The notes under the pieces were generated by a model that had not been told where the DNA came from, ran no database searches, and saw only the letters and a program-made list of their open reading frames with translations. DNA of 64,000 nucleotides from contig CP040678.1 in NCBI GenBank assembly GCA_005954745.1, positions 1 through 64,000 on the forward strand, given 5' to 3'. The position numbers and the translations under genes were made by a program. Below, piece by piece: positions 8,863 to 17,117 of this stretch (position 1 is the first letter of the stretch; every line of letters begins with the position of its first letter). The stretch comes from Halostella pelagica. Its GTDB lineage: Archaea; Halobacteriota; Halobacteria; Halobacteriales; Natronoarchaeaceae.

Positions 8863-9989
8863 TCCTCCTGTATCTCCCGCTTGGCTTCCATCTCGTCGTC
8901 GTTCTCGCGGCGCGCCTCGGCGATCAGGTCGTCCGCACCCTTCTCGGCCAGGTCGCGGGCGAACTCTCGGGCGGCGCGGGCGTGGTCCTCGACGGGGAGG
9001 TCCCGCGTCGCGGTCACGCTCTCTTCGCCGTCGCGGTCGAACACCTGCACTGCGGTGTGGACGTACTCGCCCTGGATGACGGCGTGGACGCCGATAGGTG
9101 CGACGCAACCGCCGCCGAGTTCCGCGAGGACGGTGCGCTCAGCGGTCGTCTCGACGCGCGTTCTGGGGTGGTCGAGGATGCCGTGGAGCGTCTCGGCCGT
9201 CTCGCCCTCGACTGCGGCGACTGCGAGCGCGCCCTGTCCGGGCGCTGGGACGAACTCGTCGGTCGGTAACTGCTGGTACTCGATGTTGTGGTCGAGGCCG
9301 CTCCGTTCGAGGCCCGCCTCGGCGAGCACTATCGCGTCGTATTCGACGTCGACCTCGCGTTCGAGGGCGCGGCGCTCGACCTCGGCGAGGTCGTTGAACC
9401 ACTCCTCGACGTCGCGCTCGTAGGGGAACTGGTAGTCGTCGTCGTCCGTCCGGCCCTTGCGCTCTTTTTCCTCTTCCGTCCGCTCCTCGTGTTCGCGCTG
9501 GAGGCTCGGTGCGAGTAGCTTCTCGATGCGGGTGTCGACGTTGCCCCGCAGCGGTTCGACGGTCAGGTCGGGGCGGGCGTTCCGGATCTGGGCCTGCCGG
9601 CGGAGGCTAGAGGTGCCGACGGTCGCGCCCTCGGGCAGTTCCTCCAGTCGGCGGCCGTTCGGCGTGACGAGGGCGTCGCCCGGCGCGGCGCGGGCCGGGA
9701 TGCCGGCGATGATCAGTCCGTCCGGCTGCTCGGTCGGCATGTCCTTCATCGAGTGGACGGCGGCGTCCAACTCGCCGTCTATCACCTTCTCGTCCAGGCT
9801 CCGAACGAACGCGCCGGTTTTTCCGAGGCGGTGGATGAGTTCGTCGCTCACCCGGTCGCCCTCCGTCTCCACCTCCACGAGTTCCGCGTCGATGCGGCGG
9901 TCCGAGAGCGCCGCCTTCACCGTCGCCGCCTGGCGCATGGCGAGGTCGGAACCGCGCGTCGCCAGACGTATCGTCTCGTTCGTACTCAT
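8859..9989 (-). CDS. hemC: Porphobilinogen deaminase (hydroxymethylbilane synthase)
   Basis: 376 residues. The N-terminus TIRLATRGSDLAMRQAATVK, AVHSMKDMPTE, GTSSLRRQAQI and the dipyrromethane-carrying loop ELGGGCVAPIG (attachment Cys) are all present. Compared with bacterial HemC (about 310 residues) there is a charged insertion near residues 165-200, rich in Glu, Lys, Arg and Asp, as in other haloarchaeal HemC. It polymerises four porphobilinogens. It is the first gene of the hemC-SUMT-hemD unit, so the promoter should lie in 9990-10074. Confidence 0.93.
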   Translation of the reverse strand: MSTNETIRLATRGSDLAMRQAATVKAALSDRRIDAELVEVETEGDRVSDELIHRLGKTGAFVRSLDEKVIDGELDAAVHSMKDMPTEQPDGLIIAGIPARAAPGDALVTPNGRRLEELPEGATVGTSSLRRQAQIRNARPDLTVEPLRGNVDTRIEKLLAPSLQREHEERTEEEKERKGRTDDDDYQFPYERDVEEWFNDLAEVERRALEREVDVEYDAIVLAEAGLERSGLDHNIEYQQLPTDEFVPAPGQGALAVAAVEGETAETLHGILDHPRTRVETTAERTVLAELGGGCVAPIGVHAVIQGEYVHTAVQVFDRDGEESVTATRDLPVEDHARAAREFARDLAEKGADDLIAEARRENDDEMEAKREIQEE

Positions 9990-10074
9990 ATCCTCTTCTC
10001 GGCGTTCCCCATTGAAACCTCCATCGTCACGGTTGCACTCGTTTCCTGCGTGTGCCCTGCCGGTGTGTGCCCTC

Positions 10075-10515
10075 TCAGGGCGTCCCGACGTGCCGGTGGC
10101 GCTGGTAGAGGTAGTAAAGCGACAGGGGTATCCCGAGAGCGAACGCCGTCGACACGATGCCGACGACGGCCACCAGCGCGTACAGGACGGGGTCGGGGTC
10201 CCATCCGATGTCGGCCGCTCGCACCGCCTTCGCGTCGAGGTACAGCGAGATGGGAAACACGGCAGTGAGTACGGTTCCGACCGTTCCGAAGAGAAATACC
10301 GGGATCAGCAGTGTGAAGATCCCGGCCGGTATCCCGCCGTGTCCCATCATCGGCATCAATCCGCCCCCGAACCCGAGGAGGACGGCGGCGACCATCCAGC
10401 CGGTAACGAGGAATAGGAGCAGTGAAAAAAGCGGCGTCACGGCGACGACGTACCACCAGTTCGAGTCGACGCGCGGGCGGTCGGCGAGGCGGGTGGTGGA
10501 GTCAGGGGCGGCCAT
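10075..10515 (-). CDS. Uncharacterised membrane protein, about four helices
   Basis: 146 residues from the ATG at 10515 (MAAPDSTTRLADRPRVDSNW); the frame extends upstream to 10569 but that part looks non-coding. Four hydrophobic segments are visible, the first starting WWYVVAVTPLFSLLLFLVTG. Gly-rich turns (GFGGGLMPMMGHGG) lie between helices 2 and 3, and a basic tail (YQRHRHVGTP) ends the chain. I do not recognise the family beyond a general resemblance to haloarchaeal SHOCT-less membrane proteins. Confidence 0.6.
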   Translation of the reverse strand: MAAPDSTTRLADRPRVDSNWWYVVAVTPLFSLLLFLVTGWMVAAVLLGFGGGLMPMMGHGGIPAGIFTLLIPVFLFGTVGTVLTAVFPISLYLDAKAVRAADIGWDPDPVLYALVAVVGIVSTAFALGIPLSLYYLYQRHRHVGTP

Positions 10516-10835
10516 ACTCGAACTGATGGAGCGACGGAGGATAAAGGATCCCGACCATTCGGCCGGCACGAGAACGCGGCGCTCGAACGCGGCGCGCGCG
10601 AGCGTACACCGGAAGAGCTCCGCTCTTCCGAGCCCTCGCTCGCTCCGCTCGCGAGGACGGGGAAGGGCAGGCGGTCACCAGCAGTAGCTCCGCGAGCGAA
10701 CGAGCAAAGCGAGTGGGCGACCGGCGTTTTTGCCTCTCTACGAGTGGAGCGAGGTTCGGGAGAGTGGTGCCCTCCCGGTGGAGCTTTTTGTCGCGAGCGA
10801 TGCGCTTCGCGCACCCGAGCGGGAGAAAGGTCGTC
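10516..10835. other. Gene-free 320 bp: promoter side and a 3' module
   Basis: No gene is seen. The left part holds the start region of the membrane-protein gene. The right part (10656-10835) is the 3' module of the double-HTH gene. A hairpin GGAAGAG-CTCCG-CTCTTCC lies at 10611-10629 and several GCTCGCTCCGCTCGCG-type palindromes surround it. Confidence 0.6.
10656..10835 (-). terminator. Conserved 3' module after the double-HTH gene
   Basis: Read on the minus strand, the stop codon is followed by GACGACCTTTCTCCCGCTCG then GGTGCGC, a short GC hairpin, AAAAAGCTC at positions 47-55 after the stop, and finally GCCTGCCCTTCCCCGTC 164-180 bases after it. The module after radA (24137-24313) has the same blocks at the same distances. 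T-runs after a stop are typical archaeal termination signals; the rest of the module has no assigned role. Confidence 0.6.
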
Positions 10836-11435
10836 TCAGAAGGAAACGTCCGTCTCCATCCCTTCTGTGGCGTCGTCCAGTCCGTCCTCTTGGATGTCTT
10901 CGGTCATGTTGGTCGCCAGCCCGCCGTCGGCGAGTATCGTATCGAACTCGTCGCGGTAGCGGTCGTTTGCCTGCCGGGACCGGTTTTCCGTGCGCACGAC
11001 GCGGCGGTACCGGCGGACGGTCGACTCGCTGACGTCGAAGGCGTCAGCGAGGTCGGCGGTAGAGGCGTCCTCGGTCAGACGTTCGCGGAACTCGGCCAGG
11101 TCGAACGGCGCGTCCCTATCGCGGTCGCGGACGAGATGGAGGTTCATACGGGCCCGAAAGACGGCCTTGCGGGAGATATCTAACTGGCGCGCGATCTCGG
11201 CGTCGCTCTCCTCGTCGTAGAACAGTTCGACGAGGTCGACGAGCGCCTCGTCGGACAGGTCCACGTCGAACTCGTAGCGGTCACGCATGCTTGCGATGAC
11301 GCTCTCTAAACGGTCCCGTTTTCCCTCGTCCTGACCGGTGAGCGACCCGGGCGTCTCCTCCTGGGACTCTGTCACCGTGTCCTCGTCCGTGACGTCGATG
11401 AAGATATCACGGAGCTCCTCGGTTTTTTCGTCCAT
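10836..11435 (-). CDS. Double helix-turn-helix protein, Cmi4-like (conditioned-medium-induced protein 4 family)
   Basis: 199 residues from the ATG at 11435 (MDEKTEELRDIFIDVTDE). The frame is open to 11525 but the added residues are Arg-rich and unlike a start. Two HTH-type units are visible, about residues 75-120 (DAEIARQLDISRKAVFRARM) and 135-165 (TADLADAFDVSESTVRRYRR). The name comes from memory of a haloarchaeal family first noted as induced by conditioned medium; a DNA-binding regulator is the natural reading. The C-terminus is acidic and Met-rich. A conserved 3' module follows the stop codon. Confidence 0.65.
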   Translation of the reverse strand: MDEKTEELRDIFIDVTDEDTVTESQEETPGSLTGQDEGKRDRLESVIASMRDRYEFDVDLSDEALVDLVELFYDEESDAEIARQLDISRKAVFRARMNLHLVRDRDRDAPFDLAEFRERLTEDASTADLADAFDVSESTVRRYRRVVRTENRSRQANDRYRDEFDTILADGGLATNMTEDIQEDGLDDATEGMETDVSF

Positions 11436-11585
11436 GACTGGTATGGAACGACGTTCACCAGTGCCATACATAAAAGCTTGTTGACGGTCGGGGCTTCGCC
11501 GGAGACGGACGACTGCTCTCGTCAACCGCAGTTCGAACGACGGTAAACCAGTGCGTTCATTGCTGGGACGGCGAGAGTAGCGGGT

Positions 11586-12167
11586 ATGAGTACGGACACG
11601 GATTCAGTCGAACTGGTCGGCGACCGCACGGTCGAGGATATCGCGACGGCGGCGCTGCTGGCCGCGCTGACGGCGGCGCTCGCGCAACTCTCGTTTCCGT
11701 ATCCGCTCTCGCCCGCGCCGGTGACGATGCAGGTGTTCGGCGTGTTCCTTGCGGGCATCGTGCTGGGGCCGCTGTGGGGCCCCGCGTCGGTCGTGCTGTA
11801 TCTCACCGTCGGGGCGATCGGCCTCCCAGTGTTCGCGAACGGCGGCGCAGGACCGGGAACGCTGGTCGGACCGACGGGCGGATTTCTCCTCTCGTACCCG
11901 TTCGCCGCGGCGCTTATCGGCGCGGTCGTTCACCGGGGCTCCTCCCTTCGCGACCCGGCCACCGTCTCGAAACCGGTTCTGGCCGGAGCGATGGTCGCAG
12001 GAACGTTGCTCATCTACGCCGGCGGTGCCGCGGGGCTGATGATCGTCGCGGGATACAGCCTGTCCGACGCGGTCATCGCCGGCGCGGTCGTCTTCTTCCC
12101 GGCGGAGGCGGTGAAGATCGCCGCCACAGTGGCCGTCGCCCGAAGCGGTCGCCTGCCGTCACGATGA
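11586..12167 (+). CDS. bioY: Biotin ECF transporter substrate-binding component BioY
   Basis: 193 residues, six membrane helices. The BioY signature is clear: ATAALLAALTAALAQLSFPY, the segment PVTMQVFGVFLAGIVLGP and the loop GAIGLPVFANGGAGPGTLVG. It captures biotin with high affinity and docks with the energising module. The stop overlaps the start of the ATPase gene (ATGA at 12164-12167). All three ECF parts are encoded in order here, so this is a dedicated biotin uptake system rather than one relying on a shared module. No biotin synthesis or birA gene lies nearby. Confidence 0.92.
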   Translation: MSTDTDSVELVGDRTVEDIATAALLAALTAALAQLSFPYPLSPAPVTMQVFGVFLAGIVLGPLWGPASVVLYLTVGAIGLPVFANGGAGPGTLVGPTGGFLLSYPFAAALIGAVVHRGSSLRDPATVSKPVLAGAMVAGTLLIYAGGAAGLMIVAGYSLSDAVIAGAVVFFPAEAVKIAATVAVARSGRLPSR

Positions 12168-12865
12168 TCGAAACTCGCGATCTCGTCCATCGCTACGGCG
12201 ACGAACCCGTGGTCGACGGCGTCTCCCTCACGGTAGACGACGGGGAGTTCGTCGTTCTGGCAGGGGCGAACGGTAGCGGCAAGACGACGCTCGTTCGGCA
12301 TTTCAACGGACTGTTGACGCCCGACGAGGGCCAGATCGTCGTCGACGGGACACCGGTCGCCGAGGACTTGGTGGCCGCGCGGACCAGCGTCGGGATGGTG
12401 TTCCAGAACCCGCGGGACTGCTTCGTCGCGGCGACCGTGGGTGCTGACATCGCCTTCGGCCCGGAGAACCTCGGGCTGGACCGGGCGGAGATCGACCGCC
12501 GGGTGACTGCGGCGCTTTCGGCCGTCGACATGGCGGGCCGCGGAGACGAACGCATCGACGAACTCTCCGGCGGGGAACAAGAGCGCGTCGCAGTTGCGGG
12601 CGCGCTCTCGATGGACCCCGACCACCTCGTGCTCGACGAACCGTTTACGGGGCTCGACGAACCCGCTCGAACCGGACTGGTCGACCACCTCGACGCGCTT
12701 AGCGGGTCGGGAACGAGCGTCGTCGTGGTGACACATGACCTGCGCGACGTGCGCTCGCTCGCCGACCGCATCGTCGCGCTGGCGGATGGCCGCGTCGCCG
12801 TGAACGCCCCGCCGGGCGAGGCGGACGACGAACTGTCGTCGCTGGGCGTGCGCGTCCCATGGTGA
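12164..12865 (+). CDS. bioM: Biotin ECF transporter ATPase BioM
   Basis: 233 residues from the ATG overlapping the bioY stop. Motifs: Walker A GANGSGKTT, Q-loop VFQNPRDCF, signature LSGGEQERVAVAGAL, Walker B HLVLDEPFTGLDEP and the switch VVVTHDLRDV. The Q-loop variant with CFVAATVGADIAFGPENLGL is typical of ECF-type (CbiO/EcfA) ATPases. It hydrolyses ATP on the cytoplasmic face. Only one ATPase gene is present, as in BioMNY, so it should act as a homodimer. Confidence 0.92.
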   Translation: MIETRDLVHRYGDEPVVDGVSLTVDDGEFVVLAGANGSGKTTLVRHFNGLLTPDEGQIVVDGTPVAEDLVAARTSVGMVFQNPRDCFVAATVGADIAFGPENLGLDRAEIDRRVTAALSAVDMAGRGDERIDELSGGEQERVAVAGALSMDPDHLVLDEPFTGLDEPARTGLVDHLDALSGSGTSVVVVTHDLRDVRSLADRIVALADGRVAVNAPPGEADDELSSLGVRVPW

Positions 12866-13563
12866 CCTACGAGCCGGGGTCGTCGCTCGCGCACGGGTTC
12901 GACCCGCGGGCGAAACTCGCGTTTCAGGGGGGGTTCGCCGCGGCGGCGTTCACACACGTCTCCGTCCGGGGGCTCGCCGCGGCGACGCTGCTGGCGCTTG
13001 CGGTGCTCGCGACGGCGCGGCTCTCCCTGCGCCGTGTCCTCGCGGCGTTTCGGTTCCCGCTCGTATTGCTTGCGCTTGCGCCCGTCTTCGCGGCGATACA
13101 GGTCGGCCCGCCGTGGATCGACCTCGACGCGGCCGTCGAATCGGCGCGGCTGAGCTACCGGGTCGTTCCGGTGTTGCTCGTCAGCGCGGCGTACGTCCGG
13201 TCGACGCCGGTTCGGGAGTCCCGCGCCGCACTCCAGCGACTCGTCCCGGGGAAGCCGGGCCGAGTGCTCGGCGCGGGCGTTGCCATCGTGATCCGGTTTT
13301 TCCCGGTTCTGGTCGCCGACCTTCGCCGGATCCGTGCAGCTATGACCGCGCGCCTCGGCGGGGAACGCCCGCTTTCCGACCGAATGCGGATCGTCGCGCT
13401 CGGCGGCGTCGAACGGGCGTTCGACCGCGCCGACCGACTCGCACTGGCGCTTCGCGCCCGGTGTTTCGCCTGGAACCCGACCCTACCGGCGCTCGCGTTC
13501 CGTCGGCGGGACGGCGCACTCTGTCTGGCCTCGGCGGCACTGGCCCTATCCTCACTGATATAA
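12859..13563 (+). CDS. bioN: Biotin ECF transporter transmembrane component BioN/EcfT
   Basis: 234 residues starting at the ATG at 12859, seven bases before the end of bioM. The EcfT family head YEPGSSLAHGFDPRAKLAFQ is present (compare the usual S-x-LHxLdPRtKL), followed by four to five hydrophobic segments. The coupling helices are marked by the Ala-Arg-x motifs AAMTARLGGE and LALALRARCF, which contact the ATPase. It completes the bioY-bioM-bioN operon, which ends here with a short gap to the next promoter. Confidence 0.9.
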   Translation: MVTYEPGSSLAHGFDPRAKLAFQGGFAAAAFTHVSVRGLAAATLLALAVLATARLSLRRVLAAFRFPLVLLALAPVFAAIQVGPPWIDLDAAVESARLSYRVVPVLLVSAAYVRSTPVRESRAALQRLVPGKPGRVLGAGVAIVIRFFPVLVADLRRIRAAMTARLGGERPLSDRMRIVALGGVERAFDRADRLALALRARCFAWNPTLPALAFRRRDGALCLASAALALSSLI

Positions 13564-13659
13564 ACTAACTGCGTGTTCTATATTTGACGGGGACACAACC
13601 GGGGTGGACCGGGAAGTGCGGTAACAAGATTTAAGCGGCCAGTCTCCGCGTGATCGTAC

Positions 13660-15756
13660 ATGACATTCGTGGCCCAGGCGGAGGGCGCGGTCACGCGCGA
13701 GACGTTCTGGACGATCAGCGAGGTCGGAGAGGTCCTGTTTTACTACCTCGCGGCGGTCGCGATTCTGGTGTTCCTGTACGGGGTGTACGAGCGGTTCGCC
13801 CGCTACGCCCGCGGCACCGACGACTGGTTCGACCGCTTGAACGACCTGCCTGGACGCGTTGTCTCGGCGACAAAGATCGTCTTCTCCAATCAGAAGCAGT
13901 TCGACCGTGACCTCTACGCCGGGCTGATGCACGCGTTCATCTTCTGGGGGTTCCTGACGCTTTTGATCGGCACGACCATCCTCGGCATCGACATGGACCT
14001 CGCCCGAAAGCTCGGCGACTCGTTCTGGACCGGCGACTTCTATCTGGCGTACTCGCTGACGATGGACGCGATGGGCCTGCTGTTCGTCGTCGGTATCGGT
14101 ATGGCGTTGTACCGGCGCTACTGGGTCCGCAACGAGCGCCTCTGGGGGAAACACACCAGTGCGGAGGACGACCTTTTCATCTGGTCGCTGTTCCTGCTCG
14201 GCGTCGGTGGCTACGTCGCCGAGGGGATCCGGATCGTCGGCACCGGCTTCCCCGAGTTCGAAACCGTCAGCTTCGTCGGCTGGTTCCTCGCCGACGTGTT
14301 CGTTATCGCCGGCATGACCGAGTCGCTGGCCGTCGACCTCTACTGGTGGGCGTGGTGGTCTCACGCCGTCCTCGCGCTGGCGTTCGTCGCATCGGTCCCG
14401 TACGCGAAACCGTTCCACATGATCTCCTCGTACGCAAACGTCGTCACGCGCGACGAGAAGGCAGGCAAACGCCTGCCGGGTGTCCCCGAGGACGCCAGTC
14501 CCGACGAGATCGGCTACAGCGACGTCGAGGACTTCTCCTGGAAAGACGTCCTCGACCAGGACGCCTGCACGAAATGCGGCCGGTGTTCGTCGGCTTGCCC
14601 GGCGAAAGCATCGGGCCGGCCGCTCGACCCGCGCGACGTGATCCTTGACCTGAAGTCCTACCGCGAGTCGGTCGAGGCCGGCGAGACCGAGGAGAAGGCG
14701 ATCATCGCCGATGGCGGGGCGAGCGTCATCGACAGTTCGACGATGGAGTCATGTATGGCGTGTATGGCGTGTATGGACGCCTGTCCGGTCGAGATAGAGC
14801 ATTTGAAACAGTTCACGGGGATGAACCGGCGGTTGACCGAGTCGGGGCAGATGGACGAGAACGTCCAGGAGGCGATGATGAACGTGTTCCAGAACGGCAA
14901 CACGTTCGGGGACCCCGACCGCAAGCGCCCGGACTGGGCCGAGGAGTTGGACTTCGAGGTGCCGGACGCCCGCGATGAGGCAGTCGAATACGTCTGGTAT
15001 GTGGGCGACTACCCGAGTTACGACGAGCGCAACAAGCGGATCGCGCGGGCGCTGGCGACCGTGTTCGAGCACGCGGGCGTCGACTACGGGATCCTCTACG
15101 AGGACGAACAGACGGCGGGTAACGACGTACGCCGTGTGGGCGAGGAGGGACTGTACGAGATGCTCGTGGAGGACAACGCGGCGGCGATTCAGGACTGCGA
15201 GTTCGAGAAGATAGTGACGACGGACCCGCACGCGTTCAACACGTTCATGAACGAGTATCCGGAGTTCGACGCCTGCGAGTGGGAGGCTGAGGACGTGTTC
15301 CACTACACGCAGGTGGTCGACGACCTGGCGAGTCGGGGCGCGCTGTCCCTGGACGGGACGGACCTGAACTACACGGTTACGTATCACGACCCGTGTCACC
15401 TGGGGCGGTACAACGACGTGTTCGAAGCGCCGCGGGACCTCGTTCGAGCGACGGGTGCAGACCTCTACGAGATGCCGCGGAACCGCTCGGACTCGTTCTG
15501 TTGTGGCGGCGGCGGTGGCGGGTTGTGGATGGACTTCGACGAGGAGCCAAAGCCGAGCGAGGAACGGTTGCGGGAGGCCTTGGAAGACACGGAGGCGGGC
15601 GGTGCGGTCGAGAAGTTCGTCGTGGCCTGCCCGATGTGTGCGACGATGTACGAGGACGGGCGCAAGACCGGCGGGTTCGAGGACGAGATAGAGGTGGTCG
15701 GGCTCACCGAACTGGTCGCGGAGGCGCTTGACGAGAAGGTGCGGGTTGTGGACTGA
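13660..15756 (+). CDS. Membrane Fe-S oxidoreductase, HdrD/GlpC-like with NarI-type N-terminus
   Basis: 698 residues. The first 270 are a NarI/HdrE-like b-type membrane part with helices including FYYLAAVAILVFLYGVY and HAFIFWGFLTLLIGTTI. Then come two 4Fe-4S motifs, CTKCGRCSSACP and CMACMACMDACP, and a C-terminal CCG region with YHDPCHLGRYNDVF, SFCCGGGGGGLW and VACPMCATMYEDG. The first of the two CCG repeats is degenerate: DYPSYDERNKRIARALA has Asp where Cys is usual, and EDEQTAGNDVRR lacks the second Cys. Related haloarchaeal proteins move electrons between a flavoprotein dehydrogenase and the quinone pool. It stands alone. Confidence 0.85.
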   Translation: MTFVAQAEGAVTRETFWTISEVGEVLFYYLAAVAILVFLYGVYERFARYARGTDDWFDRLNDLPGRVVSATKIVFSNQKQFDRDLYAGLMHAFIFWGFLTLLIGTTILGIDMDLARKLGDSFWTGDFYLAYSLTMDAMGLLFVVGIGMALYRRYWVRNERLWGKHTSAEDDLFIWSLFLLGVGGYVAEGIRIVGTGFPEFETVSFVGWFLADVFVIAGMTESLAVDLYWWAWWSHAVLALAFVASVPYAKPFHMISSYANVVTRDEKAGKRLPGVPEDASPDEIGYSDVEDFSWKDVLDQDACTKCGRCSSACPAKASGRPLDPRDVILDLKSYRESVEAGETEEKAIIADGGASVIDSSTMESCMACMACMDACPVEIEHLKQFTGMNRRLTESGQMDENVQEAMMNVFQNGNTFGDPDRKRPDWAEELDFEVPDARDEAVEYVWYVGDYPSYDERNKRIARALATVFEHAGVDYGILYEDEQTAGNDVRRVGEEGLYEMLVEDNAAAIQDCEFEKIVTTDPHAFNTFMNEYPEFDACEWEAEDVFHYTQVVDDLASRGALSLDGTDLNYTVTYHDPCHLGRYNDVFEAPRDLVRATGADLYEMPRNRSDSFCCGGGGGGLWMDFDEEPKPSEERLREALEDTEAGGAVEKFVVACPMCATMYEDGRKTGGFEDEIEVVGLTELVAEALDEKVRVVD

Positions 15757-15840
15757 CTACGGATCCCCACCTATAGATACGACTGTCATCGGTTGCGAAT
15801 ACTTCTCGTATTACTATGGGAAAATGTCCCGAATCTGGTG

Positions 15841-16425
15841 CTACCCGGCAGTCTGTACGCTACCAGCGGTTCCATCGGATTCGGCAACGTCGAGCCTGCG
15901 CGACACTAAGTACAGCGCGATTCCGACCGGAATACCGACTACAAATGCGATAATCATGAGAAAGGTTCCACCAATAGCCGCACCCGCTTCCCCAGCCGCG
16001 CTCGAGGTTTCCTGGGATGCGAACATAGCGGTATAAATGAGCATTACGACTGGTGAGAGAAACGCCTCCACAGCCAGCCAAAAGCACATTCCGCCGAGCA
16101 TCGTCTTTGCTGTCGGACGTTGGTACAACAGATACGCAAATACAGGAAGCGCGAGAATGAATGCTATGCCGACCGTTCCGTTGGCCGCAAGACTGAGCAT
16201 CATGTATGCGCCGAACGCTGGCAAGAGTGCGATGCCTGTCGCCGCCCCGATGTGGCCCCAGTCGATACCTTCGTCCGGCGCCTCATCGATTCCGGATTCA
16301 CCGTTCTCACCCGTAACAGCGGGGGCCTCCGTATCGTCTGTGCCCGAGCCGATTTCGGTACCGCACCCTTCGCAAAACGTTGCGTCCGCACTTACCTCCT
16401 CACCGCAGTTGGAACAGTATGACAT
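15841..16425 (-). CDS. Zinc-ribbon membrane protein
   Basis: 194 residues. The N-terminal zinc ribbon is CSNCGEEVSADATFCEGCG (two CxxC pairs), followed by an acidic linker. Four membrane helices follow, the last AFVVGIPVGIALYLVSRRLD. The family zinc_ribbon_2 plus membrane domain is common in haloarchaea, with no known function. Base composition is clearly lower in GC than the flanking genes, as is the DNA on both sides (15757-16560), suggesting a later arrival. It sits between two unrelated genes with its own promoter. Confidence 0.75.
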   Translation of the reverse strand: MSYCSNCGEEVSADATFCEGCGTEIGSGTDDTEAPAVTGENGESGIDEAPDEGIDWGHIGAATGIALLPAFGAYMMLSLAANGTVGIAFILALPVFAYLLYQRPTAKTMLGGMCFWLAVEAFLSPVVMLIYTAMFASQETSSAAGEAGAAIGGTFLMIIAFVVGIPVGIALYLVSRRLDVAESDGTAGSVQTAG

Positions 16426-16562
16426 ACGCTCCCATGCCAGTCCAGGATAATAAGTCTAAGTGAAACAATAAGGATGGATAAATTGTATGTCCTCAACAAG
16501 TAGTTGTAATGTACGTGAGATAGTGGAGATCTGGTTGGATCATCTAAGCAAAGTCCCGGCGA

Positions 16563-17117
16563 CTACTGACGTTCCTCCCACTCCTCGCGCAGGACGCCGA
16601 AGTACACCATGTCGACGTACTCGCCGTTCACGTTCTCGGCCTCGCGCATGACGCCCTCCCGTTGCATTCCAGTCTTTTCGAGCACCCGCTGAGAGGCGGG
16701 GTTCGTCGCCAACGCCCGCCCGCGGACGCGGTGGAGGCGGAGTTCCTCGAAGGCGTAGCGAACCAGCAGGCGTGCGGCCTCGGTCATGATGCCGTCGCCG
16801 TGAACGTCGGGCGAGAGCCAGTAGGCGATCTCAGCGTGACCGTCGGAGTTGTCGACGTCGAACAGGGAGACGGTACCGAGGATGTCGCCGTCGCGGGGGC
16901 CATCGTCGACGCAAACCGCGAGTTCGACCCCCGCGTCGTCGTCGGAGATCCGTTCCTCGAAGTGCTCGCGAGTGGTTTCGAGGTTGGTCGGGTTCGCGCT
17001 CGTGAGCGGTCGGCGGACCCGCGGGTCGTCGATGTTGTCCCGGATGAACTCCAGGTCCTCTTCCTCGACGGTCCGGAGGGTGACGCGATCGCCCCGGAGG
17101 AAGGCAGCGCCGGGCAT
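16563..17117 (-). CDS. GNAT N-acetyltransferase (RimJ/RimL-like)
   Basis: 184 residues starting MPGAAFLRGDRVTLRTVEEE at 17117; the start shares one base with the stop of the next GNAT upstream (TGATG). The acyl-CoA-binding segment is MTEAARLLVRYAFEELRLHR and the C-terminal RVLEKTGMQREGVMREAENV is the RimJ/RimL hallmark. Length is standard. It is a tandem paralogue of the gene at 17117-17713, matching it along the whole length. N-terminal protein acetylation or small-molecule detoxification are both possible. Confidence 0.85.
   Translation of the reverse strand: MPGAAFLRGDRVTLRTVEEEDLEFIRDNIDDPRVRRPLTSANPTNLETTREHFEERISDDDAGVELAVCVDDGPRDGDILGTVSLFDVDNSDGHAEIAYWLSPDVHGDGIMTEAARLLVRYAFEELRLHRVRGRALATNPASQRVLEKTGMQREGVMREAENVNGEYVDMVYFGVLREEWEERQ

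Noticed and set aside
10561-10835. Possible small RNA or protein gene in the hairpin-rich gap
   Set aside because: Short frames have no sensible codon use; the content is better explained by the 3' module and palindromes.
13552-14418. 288-codon frame antisense to the start of the HdrD-like gene
   Set aside because: Low-complexity acidic/basic reading and opposite to a gene with clear helices.
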